DNA of 64,000 nt. It comes from Alteribacter natronophilus. GTDB lineage: Bacteria; Bacillota; Bacilli; Bacillales; Salisediminibacteriaceae. Below are positions 1 to 8,520 of this stretch, piece by piece. The notes beneath the pieces were generated by a model. It had not been told where the DNA came from. It was given only the letters and a program-made list of their open reading frames with translations, and made no database searches. Location of the stretch: positions 186,001 to 250,000 of the forward strand of contig NZ_VCRO01000003.1 of assembly GCF_006007885.1 (NCBI RefSeq). The letters are read 5' to 3'. The position numbers and the translations under genes were made by a program. The stretch's first letter is position 1; each line of letters begins with the position of its first letter.

Positions 1-647
1 TCCAGGTTATAGTCCTGATCCTCCAGCTTTTTACTGATTTCCTCCACCGACTTCATTGCTGCCGAAGAATGAGCCATATAGGATGCCATAGCCGAGTTCG
101 GCTCTTCAGCTACAATCGTGACCTGGTAATCGTCGTCCACGACGACTTCATCGATAAAAGAGAAAAAAGACGACCTTGCCATACCGTTGTCCGAATCTCT
201 CACAAAATCGAGGTTTTCTTTAACCACATCGGCGTTGAAATCCGTGCCGTCGTGGAAGGTCACACCTTCACGGAGCATAAACGTAATTTCCATCGCATCG
301 TCACTGAATTCATAGTCCTCTGCCAGGACCGGAGTGATCTCCATGTTTTCATCAAAGCGCAGGAGTCCCTCCATGATTGTGCTCTGAATTGTAGCGGAGT
401 TTCCATCCGTTGTATTATGAGGATCCATTGAGGTAGGCTCAGCTTCTATCCCGACTGTCAGATCACCGCCATCTTCAGGTTCTGCAGCTTCTTCATCATT
501 TTCCTCATCTTCCTGCTGTTCGGTTTCCCCGCCGTCTGCAGCATCCTCTTCTGCATCTGCAGGCTCGTCAGCCCCGTCATTGCAGGCAGCAAGCAGAAGC
601 ATTGATGCTGCTGCCGGAACGGCTAAGTATTTTTTCCAGACTTTCAT
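1..647 (-). CDS. Peptide ABC transporter substrate-binding lipoprotein (3' end outside window)
   Basis: This is the extracellular solute-binding lipoprotein of an oligopeptide-, nickel- or glutathione-type ABC importer (SBP_bac_5 family). The visible part is about 215 N-terminal residues. It has a signal peptide with a lipobox ending LLLAAC, then a long Asp/Glu-rich linker, then the family's opening strand with the EPTSMDPH motif and a LREGVTFHDGTDF segment. The start is the ATG at 645-647, with a purine-rich stretch upstream. The gene runs off the left edge, so the ligand-binding C-terminal lobe and any permease or ATPase genes cannot be seen. The acidic linker suits a salt-adapted surface protein. 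The family call is firm, but the substrate is unknown. Confidence 0.85.
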   Translation of the reverse strand, partial: MKVWKKYLAVPAAASMLLLAACNDGADEPADAEEDAADGGETEQQEDEENDEEAAEPEDGGDLTVGIEAEPTSMDPHNTTDGNSATIQSTIMEGLLRFDENMEITPVLAEDYEFSDDAMEITFMLREGVTFHDGTDFNADVVKENLDFVRDSDNGMARSSFFSFIDEVVVDDDYQVTIVAEEPNSAMASYMAHSSAAMKSVEEISKKLEDQDYNL

Positions 648-926
648 TTTGGTTTCCCCCTTCAGTTATTCTCATTCACTCGTTATACAATGCAAGGATG
701 ATGCCAAAAAAGCAAAAAATTCTAATTTCTCTCCCCTTCCTCTTTATTTCTCTATTATTTCAAAGGTTTATAATGACCTTGTGAAATCTTAAGTATTCAG
801 AAAAGTCAAACCATTAGGGTGTTTCGGTTTATTTATTGGTTTACGCTTATGTTTATTCACAAAACGTACTATACCGCGATATTTTGAATAAATCAACATA
901 AAATTTCATTATTATGCACCACGCAT
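648..926. other. Intergenic stretch without a recognised gene
   Basis: This AT-rich region is upstream of the binding-protein gene and downstream of the terminator of the next gene. It presumably carries the promoter of the lipoprotein gene. I see no confident -35/-10 pair, RNA gene or operator in it. Confidence 0.4.
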
Positions 927-960
927 AAAAAAAAAGCCCCTGACACCAGTAGTGTCAAGG
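927..960 (-). terminator. Rho-independent terminator of the small membrane protein gene
   Basis: Read on the minus strand, CCTTGACA pairs with TGTCAGGG (one G-U pair) across a short loop and is followed by a run of nine T. Confidence 0.85.
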
Positions 961-1014
961 ACTTCTTCTTTTCCAAGTGAATAAAACATAATAAACCTTA
1001 AAGCAACCAATAAA

Positions 1015-1284
1015 CTAACGCATCGCAAAGAACACAAAGATCAGGGCTATGGTAATGACACCGGCACCACCCAGAAAGACATTAATCTTTTTGCGGTCCC
1101 TGATAACAGAACCGAGAAACCAGATAAATGCAAAGATCAGGGCAAAAAAGACGATCCCGTCCACGATCGGGTGAATAACGGTCCCCTGAACCGTCGTTTC
1201 CTGGTAAATCGGAAAGTTCACCAGAAGCGCCGCCGCCCAGAGAACCACCAGACCGCCGGTACCAATCATTAAGTATTTTAACAT
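1015..1284 (-). CDS. Small integral membrane protein, unknown function
   Basis: This is a protein of 89 residues with three hydrophobic segments, near residues 5-25, 45-62 and 70-87. A short loop rich in Arg and Lys (RDRKK) lies between the last two. I do not recognise the family. The start is the ATG at 1284, because GAGGTG lies 6 bases upstream of it; the GTG three codons earlier is inside that ribosome binding site. The gene stands alone between a terminator and the divergent kinB-like gene. It is likely real given the site and terminator, but no function can be assigned. Confidence 0.65.
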   Translation of the reverse strand: MLKYLMIGTGGLVVLWAAALLVNFPIYQETTVQGTVIHPIVDGIVFFALIFAFIWFLGSVIRDRKKINVFLGGAGVITIALIFVFFAMR

Positions 1285-1407
1285 TCGAATCACCTCTACA
1301 GCTGTATTGTTATTCAGTGAAATTTGACAAAGTGCTGCAAAAAGATTGTTTTACAGCCATCTTAACTTTACAATATAGGAAACAATTAGAAACGGGAGGG
1401 AGACGAG

Positions 1408-2715
1408 ATGACCCTCTTCCGGGATCTCATACATAATCTTTTTTACATTATCACACCCGTTTTTCTTTATTATACCTTCTGGTCAGGATCAGGCCTTGAG
1501 CGGCACCGCAAAATGTCCGCGCTGATCTTTTTCGCCCTCGGTTCTGCATCGATGCTCCTGTCCATGATGTTTCCTGTTGAAATCAGCGGATTTAAATTTG
1601 ACTATCGCTACCTGGCCGTCATCTTTGCCATGTTATACGGAAGCTGGATCCTGGCGCTGGCTCTCATGCTGACACAGTTCGTGTTCCGCATACTCATGGT
1701 TGGACCTCATGACGTGGCTTTCTATTTGTATTTCAGCGTACTGGTCTTTATAGGTTTTTACCTGCTTTCAAGGCATTACCAAACCTTTTCTGTAAAAAAG
1801 AAAATGACCTCCTATGCAGGCCTTCTGGCCATTCTCTGCTCCCTTTCAGCGGTATTTTCCAGTTCCCGTTTCGCTGACAGCAGATTGGAGATGCTTATTT
1901 ATATGGGGCAGTTTTTTCTCATTTACGCAGGTGGATCCATCCTTCTCATTTATCTTGTGGAAAGACTTCTTGACAGCCAGAGAATGAAGGCGGATCTCAG
2001 AAAGAGCGAACAGCTGAGAACGGTCAGTGAACTGGCTGCCTCAGTGGCACACGAGGTCCGAAATCCTATGACAGTAGCAAGAGGCTTTGTACAGCTGATT
2101 CATTCAAGCCCCAGTCTTACTGACAGCGAACGGAAGTATTTACAGCTGACAATGTCCGAAATTGATCGCGCCCAGCATATTATAAGTGATTACCTCAGCC
2201 TTGCAAAGCCAAAGGACTCCAGATTGGAAACAATCAGCGTCTCACAGGCTCTCGATCAGGTGCGCCACACCATTCAGGCATACGCGCTTATGAATAATGT
2301 TTCGGTTTTCCTCGATGTTCCCTCGGGCATGAAGGTGCGGGGAGATGAGAAGGAGCTGATGCAGGTCCTCCTGAATCTCGCTAAAAACGGGATTGAAGCC
2401 ATGCCTGATGGCGGGAAACTTTTTCTCACCGCCAGCCATGCAGGAGAAAAAGTCAGGATGACAATATCCGATACCGGAACCGGCATGACGAAAGATGAAG
2501 TACGCCAGCTCGGAGAAGCCTATTACACAACGAAGGAAAAAGGAACTGGACTCGGTCTGATGGTATCCTTCTCCATTATCCGGTCCTGGGGTGGACAGAT
2601 TGACGTTAAGAGCGCCCCGGGTAAAGGAACGGCATTTACCATTGTCCTGCCTGCTGTCCGCGAGTCTGCCGGCCTGGATCAAACAGTGGAAAGCGAAGAT
2701 GTGAACAGGGTATAA
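1408..2715 (+). CDS. kinB: KinB-like sporulation sensor histidine kinase
   Basis: This is a membrane histidine kinase of 435 residues, resembling B. subtilis KinB, which feeds phosphate into the Spo0F-Spo0B-Spo0A phosphorelay. Residues 1-195 form six or so membrane helices of the 5TM-5TMR_LYT type. They are followed by the dimerisation domain with H-box AHEVRNPMT (His near residue 215). The HATPase_c domain has an N-box (NLAKNGIEAMPDGG), G1 (DTGTGM) and G2 (GTGLGL). GGGAGGGAG lies just upstream of the ATG. No response regulator is adjacent, as expected for a phosphorelay kinase. KapB, the lipoprotein-linked partner of kinB in B. subtilis, is not next to it. The kinase call is firm; assignment to KinB over other sporulation kinases rests on the membrane domain. 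Confidence 0.85.
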   Translation: MTLFRDLIHNLFYIITPVFLYYTFWSGSGLERHRKMSALIFFALGSASMLLSMMFPVEISGFKFDYRYLAVIFAMLYGSWILALALMLTQFVFRILMVGPHDVAFYLYFSVLVFIGFYLLSRHYQTFSVKKKMTSYAGLLAILCSLSAVFSSSRFADSRLEMLIYMGQFFLIYAGGSILLIYLVERLLDSQRMKADLRKSEQLRTVSELAASVAHEVRNPMTVARGFVQLIHSSPSLTDSERKYLQLTMSEIDRAQHIISDYLSLAKPKDSRLETISVSQALDQVRHTIQAYALMNNVSVFLDVPSGMKVRGDEKELMQVLLNLAKNGIEAMPDGGKLFLTASHAGEKVRMTISDTGTGMTKDEVRQLGEAYYTTKEKGTGLGLMVSFSIIRSWGGQIDVKSAPGKGTAFTIVLPAVRESAGLDQTVESEDVNRV

Positions 2716-2840
2716 CCTGGTCAGGCAGCTGCCATCCGAAGGGCTGAACGCCGGAATTCTTATCCTAACCGGATTCACCTGTACTTAACCGGGACGGAGA
2801 CCCTCAGCTCATCACCAGGCTCTTTCCGCCTTTTCCGCAA

Positions 2841-2868
2841 AAAGAGAGACCGTCGCCGGTCTCTCTTT
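2841..2868. terminator. Bidirectional terminator between kinB-like gene and the disulfide pair
   Basis: AAAGAGAGACCG pairs perfectly with CGGTCTCTCTTT around a four-base loop. There is a T-run on each side, so it serves the plus-strand kinase gene and the convergent thioredoxin-like gene. Confidence 0.9.
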
Positions 2869-2870
2869 TG

Positions 2871-3350
2871 TTATTGCTGATCCAGCACGACTTCATTAAA
2901 GAACTGCCGGTACGTTTTTTCATCCGCACCGCCTGCGACCCGCGCTTCCTCTACCCCGTTTTCATAATGAATCACTGTTGGTGTGCCTTCAATGTCATAG
3001 TAATCGAACATCTCATTATCGTATTCCAGCAGATTGAGCATATGAAGGTCCACTCCCTCGTCTTCCGCTGCCGGGACAAGGTATGGTGTCACTTCATTAC
3101 AGACCGGACATGCAGGACTGAAATAGTATACGGTAAAGTCCTCACCGTTATCTTTCATTTCATCAACTTCATCAGGAAGAATGATGTTTTCATACAAGGG
3201 GTTATCCAGTGTATCAATTGTTTCCGGATGGAGACGGTCTTTCCCGTATGGATTCCCTTCCGACTGCTGCTGGTTCTGCTGGGTTGTCACAAAGGCAAGG
3301 GCTGCAAAGATGACGAGCAGCACGACGCCGAATATAATAATTTTCTTCAT
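2871..3350 (-). CDS. Membrane-anchored thioredoxin-like thiol-disulfide oxidoreductase
   Basis: This is a protein of 159 residues with one N-terminal membrane anchor (residues 4-22) and an extracytoplasmic thioredoxin fold. The active site is CPVC at residues 81-84 in the context YYFSPACPVC. A cis-proline follows in the motif EGTPT. It would oxidise or isomerise cysteine pairs in exported proteins, working with the DsbB-type protein encoded four bases upstream; the tight spacing suggests translational coupling. It resembles BdbA/StoA-like Bacillus proteins more than BdbD. Oxidative folding of exported proteins is the expected role, but the clients are unknown. Confidence 0.85.
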   Translation of the reverse strand: MKKIIIFGVVLLVIFAALAFVTTQQNQQQSEGNPYGKDRLHPETIDTLDNPLYENIILPDEVDEMKDNGEDFTVYYFSPACPVCNEVTPYLVPAAEDEGVDLHMLNLLEYDNEMFDYYDIEGTPTVIHYENGVEEARVAGGADEKTYRQFFNEVVLDQQ

Positions 3351-3354
3351 GATG

Positions 3355-3786
3355 TCACTCCTTCGTTTTCACGATCACATAAATCATGATTATGGAGATC
3401 ATTGAAAACGCCGTAAAAGCAAGAAAAGGAATCGTAACGAACCCTGCAAAATTAATATACTGATAATTGCATGGAACAACACCGCAGACGTCGGATGTTT
3501 CCGCAAGGGCCGGTACTTTCTGAATCAGATAGTGATAAAGGGAAATCAGCGCCCCGATCACACTGAGCGGTAATGTATAGACTGCCTGACGAGCGTCTTT
3601 CCTGACAGTCGCAATCGCCAGGGTAATGGCCAGCGGGTACATAAAAATCCGCTGTGTCCAGCATAGCTCACAGGGAATAAACAGCCTTATTTCCGAGAAA
3701 TAAAGGGAACCGAGAGTTGCTGTAACAGCAATAGCCCAGGCAGTAAACATTCCATATTCAACTGCTTTTTCCGAAGTCGTCTTCAA
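3355..3786 (-). CDS. bdbC: Disulfide bond formation protein, DsbB/BdbC family
   Basis: This is a quinone-linked membrane oxidoreductase of 143 residues that reoxidises the extracytoplasmic thiol oxidase. Four membrane helices are visible. The first cysteine pair is CELC after helix 1, and the second is in the loop DVCGVVPC, as in BdbC. I chose the TTG start at 3784-3786: GGGAGAG sits 7 bases upstream, whereas the in-frame ATG 24 bases earlier has no ribosome binding site. The resulting length matches the family. It forms a two-gene operon with the thioredoxin-like gene. Confidence 0.9.
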   Translation of the reverse strand: MKTTSEKAVEYGMFTAWAIAVTATLGSLYFSEIRLFIPCELCWTQRIFMYPLAITLAIATVRKDARQAVYTLPLSVIGALISLYHYLIQKVPALAETSDVCGVVPCNYQYINFAGFVTIPFLAFTAFSMISIIMIYVIVKTKE

Positions 3787-3880
3787 GATCCATCTCTCCC
3801 ATTTTACCATATGGATCTATCATAAACGATCACTCTGCATCCGTACAGACGGTTCACCTTTTTGTAAAATTCAGCTGCCC

Positions 3881-5479
3881 TCAGTCTTCCATAAACAGGC
3901 TTTCTCCCACTACATCAGCCTGAAGGTAGGGGATAACCTCCTCTGATGGAAGAGGTCTGCAGTATAGGAAGCCCTGGATTTCATCGCACTGCCGCTCACA
4001 CAGAAATTTAAGTGTTTCTCCTTTTTCAACCCCCTCTGCTACCACTTTCATATTCAGGTTTCTTGCCAGTTCAATAATCGTAGTGACGATCTTCTCATCG
4101 TCGCTGTTTGCGTGCTCACACATATCACGAATAAAAGACTGATCAATTTTGACTGTATCCACGGGGAAGTTCTTAAGATAACTGAATGTGGAATACCCTG
4201 TCCCGAAGTCATCGATCGAAATCCTGATTCCGAAATCTTTCAGTTCGCTGAGCATTGTCCGCGCTTCCGGCAGATGGTACAGCAGCTGGTTTTCAGTAAT
4301 TTCCAGTGTAAGCATATCCGGTTCAATGCCGCTTTCACGGACAGTATGCATTACCCGATTGGCAAACGACCTGTCTTCACACTGAACAGGCGACAGATTA
4401 ACCGACATCCGTAAACTCAGTCCGCTCCGCTTCCATTCTACAGCCTGTCTGCAGGCTTCCTCAATAACCCAGTAACCAGCAGGGACAATCAGCCGGCTGG
4501 CTTCTGCTGCAGGTATAAACTCTCTTGGTGATACATTGCCAAGCAGCTCGTCCTCCCAGCGCAGGAGTGCTTCCACCCCGGAAACACACCTTCCCTGCAG
4601 ATTTACCTGGGGCTGATAAACAAGGGACAGATTCTGATTCTCCACCGCTTCTGCCAGCCGGCTTTCAATGAGGTGCCTGCGTTCATCCTCTTCCCCGGTG
4701 CTTTGACCAGGCCTGCCGCTTCCTGCTATTTTCCTGAGATAATCAGTATAAAGTCCCTGCTCATAACATCCGGCATGCCAGGATGCTTCGGGTGTAATGT
4801 AACTGCTGCTGAATACTTTTGTACTTTGCCATTCCAGTGTTTCCCTCTCTTTTTTGGTGAGAGTCCGGTCACAGAGAAATACAAACACTCCATAGCCGAG
4901 ATAGTAGACACTTACGCAGTCATTCTGAAGAAGCCTCAATTCATCTGCCGCCTGCCTGATTCTGCGTACATCTGTTTCAGCACCACCTGAAGGGGCGATA
5001 CAGAGAACACGGCTTTCCGAGCAGGTATTATTGGAGGTAACGTAACGAAAAGCTTTCTCACCGGGAAGCATCGTTACACTGTCCAGCCAGGATGGATTAG
5101 GCACTGCCGTCCCATTCTGGCGGTCAGAGGGTGAGTAGACAAAGAAGGTATACTGCTCATCCTCCGGAAAATCCTTAAGCATCGGGATGCTGGTGCATTT
5201 AAACTCTGTTACACACCCGTCTGCGCAAAGAAGGCTGACATTCTTTTTCTGATCCGGCCCTTCCTCCCTCCCTGCTGCAAGCTCAAAAAGGCGATAATCG
5301 CTCCCCTCGATCTGGTGAGGGTGAAACCCTGTGAATGTGTAATAGGACGGACTGGCATAAATAACAGAATGGCTTTCATCAATAAGTAAAAACAGCGTTT
5401 CATCGCTGAGAGTCTGATTCAGACGTTCTATAAAATAAACAAAATTCTGCTTGCCCTCTCGTTCAAACGTTTGAAACAT
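3881..5479 (-). CDS. PAS / degenerate GGDEF / EAL c-di-GMP phosphodiesterase
   Basis: This is a cytoplasmic protein of 532 residues that should hydrolyse c-di-GMP. Residues 20-130 resemble a PAS sensor. Residues 130-265 occupy the place of a GGDEF domain but have LGYGVF in place of the signature, so no cyclase activity is expected. Residues 285-520 form a complete EAL domain. It has EALLRWE, the Asn of NLSPVQ, EITE, the DDFGTGYS loop, the Lys of VKIDQSF, AEGVEKGE and QGFLYCRPLP, so metal and substrate residues are kept. The start is the ATG at 5477-5479, with GGAAGGGG 8 bases upstream. Its 5' leader is a class II c-di-GMP riboswitch with a terminator, which implies feedback control by its own substrate. 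Confidence 0.92.
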   Translation of the reverse strand: MFQTFEREGKQNFVYFIERLNQTLSDETLFLLIDESHSVIYASPSYYTFTGFHPHQIEGSDYRLFELAAGREEGPDQKKNVSLLCADGCVTEFKCTSIPMLKDFPEDEQYTFFVYSPSDRQNGTAVPNPSWLDSVTMLPGEKAFRYVTSNNTCSESRVLCIAPSGGAETDVRRIRQAADELRLLQNDCVSVYYLGYGVFVFLCDRTLTKKERETLEWQSTKVFSSSYITPEASWHAGCYEQGLYTDYLRKIAGSGRPGQSTGEEDERRHLIESRLAEAVENQNLSLVYQPQVNLQGRCVSGVEALLRWEDELLGNVSPREFIPAAEASRLIVPAGYWVIEEACRQAVEWKRSGLSLRMSVNLSPVQCEDRSFANRVMHTVRESGIEPDMLTLEITENQLLYHLPEARTMLSELKDFGIRISIDDFGTGYSTFSYLKNFPVDTVKIDQSFIRDMCEHANSDDEKIVTTIIELARNLNMKVVAEGVEKGETLKFLCERQCDEIQGFLYCRPLPSEEVIPYLQADVVGESLFMED

Positions 5480-5507
5480 AGGAAAGACCCCTTCCGGAAA
5501 AATGCAT

Positions 5508-5606
5508 AAAAAAACCAACCTTTCATTTTAAGAAGGTCGGTTGCACTACCAGCTCCCGGTTATCAAAGTGCCCACATACAGATAACCGTTCGTCGCTCCC
5601 TGTCTT
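5508..5606 (-). promoter_or_regulatory. Class II c-di-GMP riboswitch with overlapping terminator
   Basis: On the minus strand the leader matches the c-di-GMP-II aptamer: GUGGGCACUU and GGUAGUGCAACCGACC reproduce the conserved core. The GCACU/AGUGC helix is present, and CGGUUAUC pairs perfectly with GAUAACCG as the pseudoknot. The closing helix can form between AAGACAGG (5599-5606) and CCUUCUU (5530-5536) with one bulge. The aptamer's 3' segment ACCGACCUU also pairs with AAGGUUGGU (5514-5541), followed by U7, forming an intrinsic terminator. Because the two folds are exclusive, ligand binding should prevent termination (ON switch). The family match is from memory of the consensus; a covariance-model search would settle it. 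Confidence 0.88.
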
Positions 5607-5614
5607 GTCATATT

Positions 5615-5644
5615 ATTGTAATATTCCGTCACTCGAACAATCAA
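5615..5644 (-). promoter_or_regulatory. Sigma-A-type promoter of the phosphodiesterase riboswitch
   Basis: TTGATT (5639-5644) and TACAAT (5615-5620) are spaced 18 bp apart on the minus strand. Transcription would start near 5608, just before the first aptamer base, which supports both calls. Confidence 0.7.
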
Positions 5645-5782
5645 TAGGTAATTCTTTGATGATCCCTCTAAATAGTTCAGAACATTCCGCCTCTTTATGT
5701 CCGTTTCTTTTTTTACAACACGGGTAAACTGTTTAATAAATGCAGTAATTAATGGAAAACTGAACTAAGGAGAGGATATGCA

Positions 5783-6016
5783 ATGGAAATGGAATTCACT
5801 GAAATTCATGAGGAAAAAATAAAATCAGTGGCCTATGACGAGATCAATCATCATTTTCATGTAAAATTTCAGGATGGCAGCTATGTGATCTACTATGAAA
5901 TGAGAAAAGAGGACTACGTGGGATTCCAGAGTTCAGGCCGTTACAGTGAGTACCTTGAAGAGAAAATCATTCCTGCGTATCCGAATAAGGTGATTAAGGA
6001 AGCCAGCGGGAAGTGA
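5783..6016 (+). CDS. KTSC domain-containing small protein
   Basis: This is a protein of 77 residues made almost entirely of a KTSC domain, a small fold named for its occurrence at the C-terminus of some lysyl-tRNA synthetases. The pattern S-V-x-Y-D, H-V-x-F-x-D-G-S-Y-x-I-Y and a late S-S-G-R-Y-S-E-Y-L matches the family. AAGGAGAGG lies 7 bases before the ATG. It is a single-gene unit closed by a terminator at 6034-6078. The molecular role is unknown; nucleic-acid binding is sometimes proposed for the family. Nothing in the context points to a partner. Confidence 0.85.
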   Translation: MEMEFTEIHEEKIKSVAYDEINHHFHVKFQDGSYVIYYEMRKEDYVGFQSSGRYSEYLEEKIIPAYPNKVIKEASGK

Positions 6017-6033
6017 CACACGTATCTTATGGG

Positions 6034-6078
6034 GGATAACCTGGAGCTGGATGGATTCAGCCGCAGGTTATCCTTTCT
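6034..6078 (+). terminator. Terminator of the KTSC gene
   Basis: GGATAACCTG pairs with CAGGTTATCC, followed by TTTCTT. Confidence 0.75.
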
Positions 6079-6156
6079 TATTGACCGAATCTTTTTTCTT
6101 TTTTTCCGTTTAAAATAATTGTGGTACTTGTCCGGGTCTTTCGTTAAAATTGAAGT

Positions 6157-6172
6157 TGGTAAACATGTACCA
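6157..6172. promoter_or_regulatory. Candidate operator ahead of ald
   Basis: TGGTA-aacatg-TACCA is an inverted repeat about 20 bases before the ald ribosome binding site. Its position in the leader would suit a repressor. The binding protein is unknown, and chance cannot be excluded for five-base arms. Confidence 0.35.
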
Positions 6173-6204
6173 GACAGATCAGGAATACATAAGGAGGTTT
6201 TATG

Positions 6205-7320
6205 ATGAAGATTGGGGTACCACGTGAAATTAAAAACAATGAAAATCGTGTTGCACTGACCCCTGCGGGTGTACTTATCCTGAAGCAGGAAGGCCACGAA
6301 GTATTTGTCGAACATGACGCAGGAATTGGAAGCGGTTTCACCAGCACTGACTACGCTGATGCCGGCGCGACGATTCTGCACCATCCGGAAGACGTATGGG
6401 GCCGGGCAGATATGGTGATGAAAGTAAAAGAGCCTCTTGAATCGGAATACAGGTATTTCCGTGAGGGACTGATCCTCTTTACATATCTCCATCTGGCTGC
6501 AGTACCGGAACTAGCAAAAGCTCTGACCGAAAATAAAGTAACGGCTGTTGCCTATGAAACAGTTGAGGTTAACGGGGCACTTCCTCTCCTCACCCCTATG
6601 AGTGAGGTAGCGGGCCGTATGGCAGCTCAGATCGGCGCCCAGTTCCTTGAAAAACCACACGGAGGCAGCGGCGTACTTCTTTCCGGTGTTCCCGGCGTAA
6701 AACGGGGCAAAGTAACCGTAGTCGGCGGCGGAGTTGTAGGAACGAACGCAGCGAAAATCGCCATGGGCCTTGGAGCAGATGTGACAATTATTGATCTCAG
6801 CCCTGAAAGACTTCGCCAGCTCGATGATATCTTCGGAGTGGAAATTAACACACTCATGAGTAACCCCGTTAACATTGCAAATGCAGTAAAGGAATCGGAT
6901 CTCGTCATAGGGGCAGTACTCATTAAAGGTGCTAAAGCTCCGAAACTTGTGACGGAGGAAATGATCTCCGACATGCTTCCGGGATCGGTTATTGTGGATG
7001 TTGCCATCGACCAGGGTGGGATTTTTGAAACGATTGACCGGATTACGACTCACGATGAGCCGACATACACGAAAAACGGCGTCGTACATTATGCCGTGGC
7101 CAACATGCCTGGTGCCGTACCGCGTACGTCAACCATTGCACTTACCAATGTAACAGTGCCATATGCTCTTCAGATTGCAAACAAAGGCCTTAACAAAGCT
7201 GTGGCCGACAATGCTGCCCTTGAAAAAGGGATAAACACAGCAGGCGGCTATGTGACGTATGAAGCTGTAGCACGGGATCTTGGTTATGAATACCGCACCG
7301 TTGCTGATGTGCTGAAATAA
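6205..7320 (+). CDS. ald: Alanine dehydrogenase
   Basis: This NAD-dependent enzyme interconverts L-alanine with pyruvate and ammonia; in Bacillus it supports alanine use and sporulation. At 371 residues it has the full family length. It opens with [19 protein letters not shown] and keeps the substrate Lys (MVMKVKEP, near 74) and His (YLHLA, near 95). The Rossmann motif [13 protein letters not shown] is near 170, and DVAIDQGG carries the catalytic Asp near 270. I took the second of two tandem ATG codons (6205) because AAGGAGG is 7 bases upstream of it and the family starts there. It is a single-gene unit with a strong terminator. Confidence 0.97.
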   Translation: MKIGVPREIKNNENRVALTPAGVLILKQEGHEVFVEHDAGIGSGFTSTDYADAGATILHHPEDVWGRADMVMKVKEPLESEYRYFREGLILFTYLHLAAVPELAKALTENKVTAVAYETVEVNGALPLLTPMSEVAGRMAAQIGAQFLEKPHGGSGVLLSGVPGVKRGKVTVVGGGVVGTNAAKIAMGLGADVTIIDLSPERLRQLDDIFGVEINTLMSNPVNIANAVKESDLVIGAVLIKGAKAPKLVTEEMISDMLPGSVIVDVAIDQGGIFETIDRITTHDEPTYTKNGVVHYAVANMPGAVPRTSTIALTNVTVPYALQIANKGLNKAVADNAALEKGINTAGGYVTYEAVARDLGYEYRTVADVLK

Positions 7321-7334
7321 GCAGACAATAGAGC

Positions 7335-7374
7335 GCCCTGCAGGACTGTGTTCACGGTTCTGCAGGGCTTTTTT
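7335..7374 (+). terminator. Terminator of ald
   Basis: GCCCTGCAG pairs with CTGCAGGGC, followed by TTTTTT. Confidence 0.95.
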
Positions 7375-7418
7375 GTTATCTGTTAACCGGAAAGCTCCGC
7401 TGGGTTATTTATGGACAG

Positions 7419-7453
7419 AAAAAAAAGCCCTCTGCTCGTGATGTGAGCAGAGG
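7419..7453 (-). terminator. Terminator of the HAD hydrolase gene
   Basis: On the minus strand CCTCTGCTC pairs with GAGCAGAGG, followed by GCTTTTTTTT. Confidence 0.92.
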
Positions 7454-7479
7454 ACGTGTTTATCCGCGCGCAGCGTTTA

Positions 7480-8304
7480 TTAAAACTTAAAATTTTCAAC
7501 CCAGTCCGTAATGCGGTTCACCTGAATCAGGTTGTCGTGATCAACCGGGTTCCCGTGTGCGGAAATATAAACGGCTTTCATCTCCTGGAGCAGTGCAGGT
7601 GCAATTTCGTTTATAAAGTTATCACCAACGGACACCACTTCAGAAGGGGCAACACTGTATTCGTTTTTCAGCTCGTTGAAGTAATGATCCGTAAGGCTTG
7701 GCTTTTTTGCCGACGTAATGACCTTCGGGAATACACCTTCCAGGTCCAGTTCCTTAAACAGGCGTCCTACATCATCAGCATCGCTGTTCGTCATCAGGAC
7801 AATGTTTGTTTTTTCCCCGAGACGGAGAAGGAAATCACGGAGGCCCGGAATCGGGTCAAGCTGGAACTCATCAGTGACCATATACTCCTTCGTCTCCACG
7901 TACCGTTTGTAACAGTTATCCACTCCGTAGTGTTTTGCACATGCGAACGGCAGCCACCATCCATCGCCTATTGCAACAATCTTCTCAAAGTCAAATTCAA
8001 CATCACGGTCGTAGACCTGCTCAACCTTTTCGGAAGGCCACGCTGTTCCATCCCAGTTGTGCGCTTCAACAACCCTAAGCGTCATCGGATCAACGGTAAG
8101 CACCGCATCCTCTTCCACATCGTATGCCTTACCGATGGCAAGAATATGGTCGCCGATTTTCGATTTTTCATAGTCACGCCAGAACGATTCAAGGTTTTTC
8201 TCCTCTACATCAATTGCAAGCCGTTTGGCGTAATAGTCAAAATGGTCAGTACCTTCATAAAGCGTCCCATCAAGGTCAAAAATATACAGTTTCTCTACAC
8301 TCAT
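7480..8304 (-). CDS. HAD superfamily hydrolase
   Basis: This is a soluble phosphatase-like protein of 274 residues. All four HAD motifs are visible: FDLDGT near the N-terminus (nucleophile and acid Asp), MTNSD (motif II), the Lys of AKKPS (motif III) and GDNFINEI (motif IV). A cap of about 100 residues between motifs I and II resembles the C1-type cap of Cof-unrelated, phosphoglycolate-phosphatase-like members. I placed the start at the ATG at 8304, behind GAGGGGA, because homology begins at once (VEKLYIFDLDGT). It is a single-gene unit. The substrate cannot be inferred from sequence or neighbours. Confidence 0.85.
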   Translation of the reverse strand: MSVEKLYIFDLDGTLYEGTDHFDYYAKRLAIDVEEKNLESFWRDYEKSKIGDHILAIGKAYDVEEDAVLTVDPMTLRVVEAHNWDGTAWPSEKVEQVYDRDVEFDFEKIVAIGDGWWLPFACAKHYGVDNCYKRYVETKEYMVTDEFQLDPIPGLRDFLLRLGEKTNIVLMTNSDADDVGRLFKELDLEGVFPKVITSAKKPSLTDHYFNELKNEYSVAPSEVVSVGDNFINEIAPALLQEMKAVYISAHGNPVDHDNLIQVNRITDWVENFKF

Positions 8305-8432
8305 GCCCACACTTCCCCTCACTAAACGTAAAAAGCTCTACTTACCAGATTAATACGTTTTGAGGTTTCGCGCAAGTTCCGACAATTTTTTTACTTCCCT
8401 GATGCTGCTCTCTGTTACAGGATTTCAGATCC

Positions 8433-8492
8433 CTAGCCGTAACCTTCCCAATGTTCCTGCCTGACAATTTGATTCACATACCTCTTCCACAT
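8433..8492 (-). CDS. 19-residue ORF downstream of yrzI
   Basis: The ORF ATG...TAG encodes a tryptophan- and arginine-containing peptide starting MWKRYVNQ and ending EGYG. GGGGGAG lies 6 bases before the ATG, a strong ribosome binding site for so short a frame. It starts 28 bases after the yrzI stop on the same strand, so it is probably co-transcribed. In B. subtilis the yrzI transcript also contains tiny ORFs, one of which is the ribosome-dependent cleavage target of the endonuclease Rae1. Whether this peptide is the counterpart is inference from position. Confidence 0.6.
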   Translation of the reverse strand: MWKRYVNQIVRQEHWEGYG

Positions 8493-8520
8493 CGTTATCT
8501 CCCCCTTTGAAATTGCAGTG

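Noticed and set aside
2242-2778. Minus-strand ORF of 178 residues inside the kinB-like gene
   Set aside because: It is antisense to the conserved histidine kinase core and has no start signal or family resemblance.
5508-5606. Class I (GEMM) c-di-GMP, tetrahydrofolate or ZTP riboswitch
   Set aside because: The conserved class I receptor sequences and the other families' cores are missing, whereas the class II core and pseudoknot are present.
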